NCBI GenBank assembly: GCA_036346405.1
Contig: CM070546.1
Location: forward strand, 103,422,826-103,486,825
Length of the DNA stretch: 64,000 nt
Direction of reading: 5' to 3'
From: Phyllostachys edulis
Taxonomy: Eukaryota; Streptophyta; Magnoliopsida; Poales; Poaceae
Made by a program: the position numbers and the translations under genes. A model generated the notes under the pieces. It had not been told where the DNA came from. It saw only the letters and a program-made list of their open reading frames with translations, and did not search any database. Positions 31,660-40,382 of the stretch are shown here, one piece after another (the first letter of the stretch is position 1; each line of letters opens with the position of its first letter).

Positions 31660-34600
31660 CACATCCCCTTGAATCCTTGATTCCGGTGCTTATTTTCACA
31701 TGACACTGGATCAGGGTTAACAATTTCGTTTTTGAAAAAAATTCGTTGGTGGCCGAAGAGCCCAAATCACGAAATTTCGTCCAAAATTTCTGGCGCTTTC
31801 AAACCGGTTTGAATCAAATTTGAATTTAAAATTTAAAATAATCACAAAAAATAGTGCTTTGGGTGGGATTCGATCCTGTGTCTTTAGGAAGAAGCACACA
31901 GCGTTGCCACCAAAGGCTACAAATGGCTTGGAGATTTTATACTAGTGGTTACTCCTTTTAACCCTCCAAATTCTCTCCAAATTCAAACCAACCGAAAAAA
32001 TTTGAGCGAATTGAAATCTTTTCGACCCAATGAATGAATGAAATTTCGCCATCTCACGAAATTTCAATGAAATTGATAACCCCGCACCGGATTCCACTAA
32101 CCTCATTTCTCCGAGTCCTCCCGGTCTTCCTCTCACAGCTCAAATCGCAGATGGTTCTCTCTTCCTGTTGCAGAGTCGAGGCACACTCTCTACTTCCGTT
32201 CGTGTTCCCATAGTTTCTCATGTTCCTAAACTAACAATGCAGCTTATGTTAATCGGTCAGATCATTGATCATGGTTGTCGTATCATTCTTGAATCTAACT
32301 CTTGTTGTGTTCAGGATCGTTGCACAGGGATTCTGGTTGGGATTGGTCCTAGGCGCCACAATTCTCGGCGTCTTTGGGAGCTCGATTGGTCTGACCTCCT
32401 TCCACGCCTCCACCACCGGCCACCAAGATTATCGCTCGCTTTCAACTCGCCTTCCACTACTACTTTTGTCTAGTGGCACCATCTGCTAGGGTCACATTGG
32501 TGGTTCTGGTCTTTCTTCGCTAGTAGGGAGTGGTGTCTTAGGTTTTGTTTCTAGTGACATCGCTTCTACACTATACGGGTTGCAAGCTTGGTAAGCAAAT
32601 GCAACTCTCATATCCTCTAATGATTCTCGTGTCTCAAGATCCTTTTGATCTTATTCACTGATGTATGGGGCCCAAATTTCTTCGCTTTGATAGGGGTCAT
32701 AGCTATTATGTGATCTTTATTAATGATTATTTGAGATACACTTGGCTCTATCCTATGTCTTCTCACAACAGTCCTCTATATTTACCAACAGCTTTGCCAC
32801 CATGGTTCGACTTAGTTTTACTTGTCCATTCGGTTTTTTGTGTTGACTCTCATCGAAAGTACCTCTCGATTGTACTTCGTCGTTTTCTAGCTAAGGTGGT
32901 ACTCTTCCTCAGTACTCTTGTCCTAGTGCTCATGCTCAAAATGGTGTCTCTGAGCGTAAGCATTGTCACCTTCTCGAGACAGCTCGCGCTCTTATGCTTC
33001 TCATGTTCCATGTCACTTCTGGGCTGAGGCTATTTCTATTATTAACCGTCAACCTTCTTCTGCTCTTCATGGTTGTACTCCGCCGAGCTCCTTCTTCGCA
33101 CGACTCGCAATACCTCCGGTGTTTTGGTTGTGTCTCACATGCTCTTCTTCCACCTAGTGAGCGCACTGGCCCTTTCAGCTTGGTTGAGTGTGTTTTCCTT
33201 GGCTACAACATTGAGCATAAGGGTTATCATTGTTACGACCATGTTGCTCACAGGATGAGGATCTCTTGCGATGTCACTTTCGATGAGTCTCGTCCTTACT
33301 ACCCTCATGCTTCTACCACCGATTCGCTTCCCTTGAGTCAATTTCTTTTCTAACTTTTCCTGACTCTTTGATTCCTCCCCCTGCCCCTATCTTATCTCAG
33401 TCACCATGGTCGTCCTCGTCTCCTCCAGAGGATCCTACCAGTTCTTCCGTTGAGATTTTCCCTTTTCCACTTCACTACTCCTGTCGTCTGCGGCCTACTA
33501 CTACTCCAGTTGAGGCCTCTTCCGCTCCTTCCACTCCTGCTATAGTCTCTCCTCCTAGGTACGACCTTCGTGATCGGTGTACCGTCTGCCTCTGAAGCAT
33601 GACCATAGCCGCCGCTCTTGTGGAGCCTACGACTTACCGGGAGACGCATCGTCACCAGAGTGGCAAAGACGCGACGATCGAGGAGATTGTTGATCCGGAG
33701 TGTATCGACTTGGGATCTTGTTCCTTTACCGCTTTCGCCGTTCGTGTCATTCCTATCACGCGTGTGGGTGTACAAGATCAAGACTGCTTGGATGGCTCCT
33801 TTGAGCACTACAAGGCTTGTCTTGTGGCACATGGCTTACAGCAGGAGCATGGTCGTGATTATGATGAGACTTTTGTTCCTGTTGCTCACATGATCGCTGT
33901 TCAGACTCTACTTGTTGTGGCCTCTGCTCGCCAATGGTCCGTCTCTCGCTTGGACGCCAAGACTGCTCTTTCTCAATGGCGAATCTGTGCGAGGTCAACA
34001 TGCAGCCACCTCCAGGGTATTATGTCCCTGACGACATGGTTTGTCGTCTTCGTCGCTCTCTCTACGGTCTCAAGCAAGCTCCTCGTGCCTGGTTTGAGTG
34101 CTTCTCCTCTGTCATCAATGATGTTGGTTTCTCCACCAATGATCACGACCATGCTCTCTTTGTTCACACTTCCCCTCGTGGTCGGACACTTCTCCTTCTG
34201 TATGTCGATGATATAATCATTATTGGAGATGATCCTCAAGACATTAAATTCGTGAAGAAGCGTCTTAATGACAAGTTCTTGATCTCTGATCTGGGTCCCC
34301 TTTGGTACCTCCTTGGGATTGAGGTTTCTTCGACGCTTGAGGGCTACTATCTCTCCCAGGAGAAGTACATTCGGGATCAGCTTGCTCGCGCTGGTCTCAC
34401 TGATCAGCGCACGGTGGATATTCCTATGTAGCTTGGAGTACACCTTCGACCCACTGATGGTGAACCTCTTGAGGATCCCACTCGCTATTGTCACCTTGTT
34501 GGGAGCCTTGTCTACCTTAGGATCACTCGACCTAACATTTCTCACTGCTCACATTTTGAGTCATTTTGTTTTGGCCCCACTCACCTACACTACACCCACT

Positions 34601-35140
34601 TCTTCGTGTTCTCATGATACCTTCGTGGACCATCTCTCGCTACTTTTTTCTTTCCTCGCTCCGACCCTTTGCGATTCAGCATACTTAGATGCGACTGGGC
34701 TAGCGATTACTATGATCACCGGTCTCTTTCTGCCTACTGTGTTTTCCTTGGTTCCTCTGTAATTGCCTAGAAGACCAAGAAGCATACTGCAGTTTCTTGT
34801 TCGAGTGTTAAGGCTGAGTTGAGGGCTATGGTGTTGTTGACAGCTAAGATTACTTGGTTACGATGGCTTCTTGAGAATTTTGGTGTTTCTGTCCCTGCAC
34901 CGACTCCTCTCTTATCATAAAGTACCGGTGCGATCAGTATTACTCGAGACCCAGTGAAGCATGAGTTCACCTAGCATATTGGGGTTGATGCTTCCTAAAT
35001 GAGATCGCAGGTGCAGGACCAGGTCCTGGTTCTTCGGTACGTGCCTTCGGAGCTTCAACTCGTCGACTTCTTCACGAAGGCACAGATCAGAGCTCAGCAC
35101 AATTTTTTCCTCTCAAAACTCAGTGTTATTGATCCATCAT
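31660..35140 (+). pseudogene. Copia-C pol remnants: protease, integrase, RT, RNase H tail (copy 1)
   Basis: The protease motif DSGAYFHMTLD precedes 31,712 and is interrupted there by a miniature element. The protein sense resumes with STNLISLSPPGLPLT at 32,093. The integrase region has YYVIFINDYLRYTWLYPMSS (32,700-32,760) and VSLSV-type frames around the AQNGVSERKH site (about 32,935). The RT is best preserved at 33,934-34,431: RRSLYGLKQAPRAWFECF, then the catalytic YVDDIIIIGDD and GYYLSQEKYIRDQLA. After 34,440 the RNase H part is shifted, with traces such as SSVKAELRAM near 34,800. The order matches a complete Copia polyprotein. Confidence 0.85.
31712..32084. mobile_element. hAT-type miniature element in the Copia-C protease (copy 1)
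   Basis: The left end is CAGGGTTAACAATTTCG. The right end on the other strand is CAGGGTTATCAATTTCA in copy 2, with one base changed in copy 1. The flanking octamers are CACTGGAT and CACCGGAT. 373 bp, no protein. The interior includes a phrase like TTCGATCC...GCTACA, which is not a tRNA. Confidence 0.85.
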
Positions 35141-35154
35141 AAGTTTGAGGGGGG

Positions 35155-35281
35155 TGTTAGATAGTATAGTTGTGTTAGTATTTCTCTGTTGTGTAGGGTG
35201 CTCTTTGCTCTTTGCATCTCACTTGTACACGTATACATTTGGCCTTTGGCCTACCGGAATATAAAAGGTCCATTTGTAACA
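35155..35281 (+). repeat. 3' LTR of Copia-C, 127 bp
   Basis: Starts TGTTAGATAG after the purine tract and ends TTTGTAACA. This LTR lies past the part repeated after the gap, so only one copy is in the window. Confidence 0.85.
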
Positions 35282-36865
35282 AATATATTTTCCAAGAAAA
35301 GGGCATTACAAATCCAGTGCCATCTGGATGTGGTCAAAGTTATTCCTAATAAAATTGAAACCAAAGTAGGAGAAAGGCGGGGCCAGGAAACATTTTAGAA
35401 TATGCATATACAGAAGTAAATTATTTTTTCAAAAATGGTGAAAAGTTCAAGATGCCAACCATGCGATGCTTTATTTAATATGCATTAAAATGAATAAATT
35501 GCATTGTATTCAAATCTAGACAAGCTTTTTGCAAACACCTGCCAATGGTTGAAAATCGACCCAAATCATATTTGTGGGCTAGAGATGTTGTCTGATTGTC
35601 TCCATCGAAACAACCATCTTTTTTTTTTGTTGGTATTTTAAGGCACACTGAGACAGAGAAAATACTATAGTACAATGGTATTATAGTATTTTTCCTGAAA
35701 GTACTCTTAGGTATAGCTGAGGCAAAATAAGTCCAAAGAACAGGCAGGTAGCAATTAGCATATCATTTTGAGACAACAGGTATGCACATGCATAATAAAC
35801 TTGAAAAAACAGGTAGATCCTGGCCATGTAACTCTAATTGCTGCTAGATAGTAAACTATAAAACCTATATCAAAGTTTAGACTTCATTGTTGGTTGTTCC
35901 AACAAATAATTGAAGAGCCATTAAGCTATACAATTACTTCCTAGAATGAAACTAAAAAAAGCACCGAATGTAAACTCCATTACATAGAAACTAAAGTCTC
36001 TAAGTTACGGTTGATAATCAAGAAACTTTCACAGTAACATGAGTCTGCATGATTGTCAGCTAAGAATATTGTTTATATTTTTTTCTGTGAACAAATAACA
36101 TTTAATTCAGCGATATCATGCCTTAATAGGATTACAGTTTATGTAGTAATTAATGAAATGGCGATGGAATATACACAGCATTACACTACAAACATTTCTT
36201 GTAAATCTTTGCTCTGTTATCATATTATTATACGGAAAATTGCATTGTAGGTCTATGAACTTGCGAGGTTATACCACTTAGCTCCATGAACTTGTATCTT
36301 ACTTTGTCACCTTCGAACTTGCAAGGTGGTACCACTTAGCTCCTCGAACTTGTATTTTACTTTCTCGGCCTCTTGAACTTGCAAGGTTGTGCCACTTAGC
36401 TCTCTGAACTTACGTTAAAGCGAAGTTTGTCGGATGTGAAGTCGGTGACTTCGCCCTTCCGATTCCGGTGGACTCGTCGCCGCCTGCTCTGAACATGTTC
36501 ATCGTCCCCATCACCTCACGCCAACAAAACGGATTCTTCGGGCCCGAACGCACTGTGCTCGTGGTCTTCGCCAAACTCTAATATCGTGGCTTGCTCGCCT
36601 CGCCCTTGCCTCCTTGAGTCGGCCGTGAAAGGGAGAAAATACATTCCAAAGGTGCAGCGGGGGCATGGTACTTCTCTCTCCACGGTGATTCGCCAAATTT
36701 TTTTCTCGTTAGCAAACGGCCAAATGGACTTCGTGCAGAGTGAGTAGCTTCTGCTCTGGCATTGGGAATGTACTTCTCTCTCTCTCACGACCGACTCAGA
36801 GGAGGCAAGGGCGAGGCCAGTGGTAAGCTACGATGGTGGAGCTCCGGTGAAGGATCTAGACCTAC
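35282..36865. other. Unassigned stretch, no gene seen
   Basis: AT-rich to about 36,240, then the 59-bp triple repeat listed separately. A GC-richer segment follows (36,420-36,840) in which no frame resembles a known protein. GTAGGTCTATGAACTTG at about 36,248 recalls the end of the candidate element at 5,126, so part of 36,248-36,840 may be a related miniature or Mutator-like element. Confidence 0.45.
36253..36415. repeat. Three tandem copies of a ~59-bp unit
   Basis: GAACTTGCRAGGTTRTACCACTTAGCTC-like blocks start at about 36,257, 36,315 and 36,375. Each is followed by a second GAACTTGTATYTTACTTT phrase. Confidence 0.8.
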
Positions 36866-36888
36866 CATTATGTGTTAATGGAGTTTTG

Positions 36889-37115
36889 GTGATTAATGAC
36901 AAATCTAATTGTGAGACTAACACTTTCATTGATATACATATTGTGTAGTCTTATTTGGATATAAAGGTAATAATCATGAAGGCATGCATGTGATTAATGA
37001 CAAATCTAATTGTGAGACTAACACTTTCATTGATATACATATTGTGTAGTCTTATTTGGATATAAAGGTAATAATCATGAAGGCATGCATGTGATTAATG
37101 ACAAATCCAATTCAT
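36889..37115. repeat. Tandem duplication of a 101-bp unit
   Basis: GTGATTAATGACAAATC starts at 36,889, 36,990 and 37,091. The first two units are identical over their length; the third diverges after about 25 bases. Confidence 0.9.
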
Positions 37116-37462
37116 TGGATAAACAAAAGGAAAATCCAAACAGTATGCATTCATAATGATGAATCTATTTGTGAGACTAACATTTCTATTTGTTATATCA
37201 TGTTAGTCTCGCTTGGATATAAAGATCAAAAGAGGTATGCATTCTACTTTGTATTTATATATCTTGTTGCATTCCTCGGATCCAAAATATATGTTGAACT
37301 CCACCAAAAGTCTAACTTGAATATGTGCATATGTTTCCATTACACATTTGTGTATGCACACATCTAGGGGGAGCTCAATATATGTTGTGTGGTTTCATTA
37401 GTATTGATCCATATTTCCTTGTCCATATATAATTGGGATCTTTACTTTGAAACATGTCCTTT

Positions 37463-37965
37463 GAATATATTTAACTTGCATAGTTAATTTATTCATATGA
37501 GTATATGAGACTTGTGTAGTTCATATATTCTTGAATGTATTTAACTTGTGTAGTTAATATATTCATATGAGTATATATATAACTTGTGTAGTTCAGATAT
37601 ACTCATATCCTTGAATATATTTAACTTGTGTAGTTAATATATTCATGTGAGTATATATAACTTGTGTAGTTTATATATGCTCATATTCTTGAATATATAT
37701 AACTTATGTAGTTAGTATATTCAAGTGTGTATATATGACTTGTGTAGTCTATATACACTTATATGTAAGTATAACATAACTTGTGTAGTTCATGTGTACT
37801 CACATATCTTTGAATATGTTTAACTTGTGTAGTTAATATATTCATATGAGTATATGAGACTTATGTAGTTAATATATGCTCATGTATTCTTGAGTTGATA
37901 CGACTGTGTAGTTCGTATACACTCATGTTGAGTATATATATAACTTATGTAGTACTTATATACTC
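37463..37965. repeat. Hairpin array 1: 13 units with an ACTTGTGTAGT-type loop
   Basis: About 13 units spaced 34-45 bp apart. Each has a central ACTTGTGTAGT (variants ACTTATGTAGT, ACTTGCATAGT) flanked by 10-13 bp AT-rich inverted arms. Arms of type GAATATAT/ATATATTC tend to alternate with arms of type GAGTATAT/ATACTC. At about 37,727-37,759 the stem closes GAC/GTC instead of AAC/GTT, a paired change. Confidence 0.85.
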
Positions 37966-38161
37966 ATACCAAACTCTATTCAATTATTTGTTATTGAAGT
38001 GGTTATCATCAATTACCAATGAGGGAAAGATTGTGGTATCTTGTCCCGCCATTATGAGTTAATGGTATGTTGTGGTAATTAATGATAATCATATTGTGGA
38101 ACTAACGCTTTCTCCTTGAGTTGGATGAATAGGTTGAGTTCCATGTGGTTGACGACTTGGG

Positions 38162-38378
38162 ATGACATCATGTGTTGATTGTCATCAAGTCAAGTCAAGA
38201 GGAGAATGCATCATGTGTTGATGCATATCGAGAAGATCATCATGTGTTGATGCATATCAAGACTCGGGATGGAAGATGTCATCATGTGTTGATAAGCATC
38301 AAGTCAAGATCCCGAAGTGAAGCTTCATCATGTGTTGATGAAGGTCAAGTAAGGATGCATCATGAGTTGATGCATATC
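38162..38378. repeat. Hairpin array 2: six units with a TGTGT loop
   Basis: CATCATGTGTTGATG recurs six times, once with a TGAGT loop. Outer arms differ but stay paired: ATGCATCA/TGATGCAT at 38,206-38,226, CTTCATCA/TGATGAAG at 38,323-38,343, ATGACATCA/TGATTGTCAT at 38,162. Confidence 0.85.
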
Positions 38379-38626
38379 AAGTCAAGAACCCGGAGTTGAA
38401 GCAAGGTTGTGCGCCATCAAGCTTCAAGTGTTTGCGCAAGGCAAAGGTATGACTAGCTAGGGCTAAGGATTTGTTCCTAGTCTTTTACGGTCATGGTGTT
38501 TGGTTGATGACCGGATTTCTAGTATAGGTTGCCGTATTATTAAGAGGGTCTTTGACTAGTAGCTTGAGTTTGTCATGTGTTGATAGCTCATTGTGTTTGC
38601 TCTAGCTCACTTTAACATTTTGCCAA

Positions 38627-38975
38627 TATTTGCGAATGTGTTTTGCAAATAGTTGTGGCTCATGGTTAATCCTTGTAGCATGTGACTTAAGTTTGCTAAT
38701 GCGCTTTGCAAATGGTGTAAGTCCATGTACCTTATTCCTTGTGGTGTGATTCTAAAAGTGTGCAAATGTGTTTTGCAACTTGTTGAGAATCTCACTTGAA
38801 TCCTTGTTTGCATCACGTCAATTTCGCAAATGTGTTTTGCAAATTGAGTTGAAGCGGTGCAATTGGTGGGATATTCTAAAAGTGTGCAAATGTGTTTTGC
38901 AACTTGTTGAGAATCTTACCTTTGAACCCTTGTTTGCATTGCGCATCAAATTGGCGAATGTGTTTTGCAATTTGA
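38627..38975. repeat. Hairpin array 3: six units around GCAAATGTGTTTTGC
   Basis: The core GCRAATGTGTTTTGCAA recurs at about 38,631, 38,693, 38,762, 38,825, 38,885 and 38,953. Outer arms vary with pairing kept: TATTTGC/GCAAATA, AATTTCGC/GCAAATT, CAAATTGGC/GCAATTTG. Confidence 0.8.
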
Positions 38976-39011
38976 GTTGAAGCGAATGCAATGTTTTCAG
39001 AAAATCGGATG

Positions 39012-39500
39012 AACCGACGGTTGTGAGCGTACGACCGGATGCGGTCATACCGGCGCTAGGCAGGCGTAATACGATCAAGAATCGCTGGAGCATGCGTTGT
39101 TCGTTGAGGAGCGGTAGTACCGGCGGCGTGTCAAGGTGACGACCGTAGTCCGGTTGTTCCGATTATTTCGTGGCGGTTCAAGTTTTCCAGAGAAGATGCA
39201 TTTGTTGCTCATCTTCGGTTTTGAGAAACCCTTGAGCGGTAGTACCGACAGTGTTGGGCGGTACGATCGCGATGCGGTTCGACCGCTTGGTGCGGTTGTA
39301 AAATTTCCGCAGCTTGTTCGTGGGACTTAGCCGCATTTGGCGCCTTTGTGGAGCGGTACGACCGCAGTGTTTGTGCGGTTGTATTCGATTGTTGCGGACG
39401 ACCGGCCTTAGTTGGCGGTCGTTCGATTTGGTGACCAACGGCTAGTTTTATAGCCGTTGGAGGAAGGGCTGCACGACCGCCCCATAACGGCGGCCGTTCG
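39012..39500. repeat. Cluster 4: GC-rich palindromes of the GCGGT...ACCGC type
   Basis: AACCGACGGTT (39,012-39,022), GCGGTTCGACCGC (39,274-39,286), GCGGTACGACCGC (39,353-39,365), two GCGGTAGTACCG sites (about 39,111 and 39,236), and a perfect 10-bp stem CCAACGGCTA/TAGCCGTTGG with loop GTTTTA at 39,435-39,460. Confidence 0.8.
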
Positions 39501-40382
39501 ATTTCCTAACTTTTTCAAAGAGACTTTGTCCCAACGGCTAGTTTGTGTGTGTGGGCTATAATACCACCTTGGCCGTGTGAGGGAGAGTTGCGGTGCCCCT
39601 TGAGTTCTATTGAGCTAGTGCAAGCCTCTCATACTCTTTTGTGCATGTGTTGCACTTAGTGAGGTTAGAGAGCAAACCCTAAGTGCATGTGTTGCCTTAG
39701 GTTGTGGATTTCAGATCCATAGAGCTTTGACACTTGATTGGTTCAAGTGAGAGTTAGAGTCTTGTTACTCTTGGTGTTTGCCGACACCTAGACGGCGTGG
39801 AGGCGCTCGTGGTCCGTGATCTTCTCAAGTGAAGCTTGTGAGAAGGCCCGTGTTTAGGAGTGGTGTGGTGCTCGCCATCTCCTGAGAGGAGGAAGGAGCA
39901 ACCCTAGTGGAGCGAGGTGTTGGTTCGTTTTGGAACCGGTCCAAGTGGTTGGACTTACCTTGGAGGAAGGCTTAATTCGTGAGCCGCCCAATTAGTTTGG
40001 GTTTCTCAACGTGATTATGGGAGACCAAGCAAGTCTCCCACCACCACCAGAAACATAATCGTGTCATTGTGGTTTGCATTCTTGAGTTTTACTATATTGC
40101 AATTTATATACCTTGTATTAAATTGCTTATTCATTGTGTATGAATGCTTATATTGCTTAGTGCCATTCACCTTGCTAGAATTGATTGATTACTAGTCATA
40201 TGCTTAATTGTTATATTTGTCAATAGACTTGTATTGTTGGTGCACTTAGGGAACCTAGTTGATTTAGGCTTTAATTGTGCAAAACCGTATTTGTATTAGC
40301 TTCCAGATTAGAAATCGGTTTTAGAGCCTAAGAGTTTTTAAACGCCTATTCACCCCCTCTAGTCGGCCACCTCGATCTTACA

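Larger units (their letters stand above)
29131..35281 (+). mobile_element. Copia-C: short-LTR Copia retrotransposon with nested insertions (copy 1)
   Basis: A truncated 5' LTR (29,131-29,237) is followed by primer site TGGTATCAGA, gag, protease, integrase, RT, RNase H remnants, a purine tract (TTTGAGGGGGG) and a 127-bp 3' LTR. Its gag and RT resemble those of Copia-A, so both belong to the same short-LTR group. Two hAT-type elements (30,203-31,141 and 31,712-32,084) sit inside it and are younger. Many frame breaks: no complete polyprotein. Confidence 0.88.
36866..40382 (+). mobile_element. LTR-like leader of a SIRE-type Copia derivative
   Basis: The region ends with CACCCCCTCTAGTCGGCC a few bases before a primer site, a pattern typical of grass SIRE-type LTR ends. 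It holds the 101-bp duplication and four arrays of hairpin repeats. The left LTR border is not settled: related phrases (CCATTATGTGTTAATGG and CCATTATGAGTTAATGG) occur at about 36,865 and 38,050, and either could be near the start. No second LTR was found before the gap, so the LTR reading rests on the primer site and downstream gag. Confidence 0.6.

Noticed and set aside
37463..38378. CRISPR-like array
   Set aside because: Units are imperfect, spacing is not constant, the spacers are themselves repeats, and the genome is a plant.
37463..39500. microRNA precursors
   Set aside because: Stems of 7-13 bp are too short for a plant miRNA precursor.
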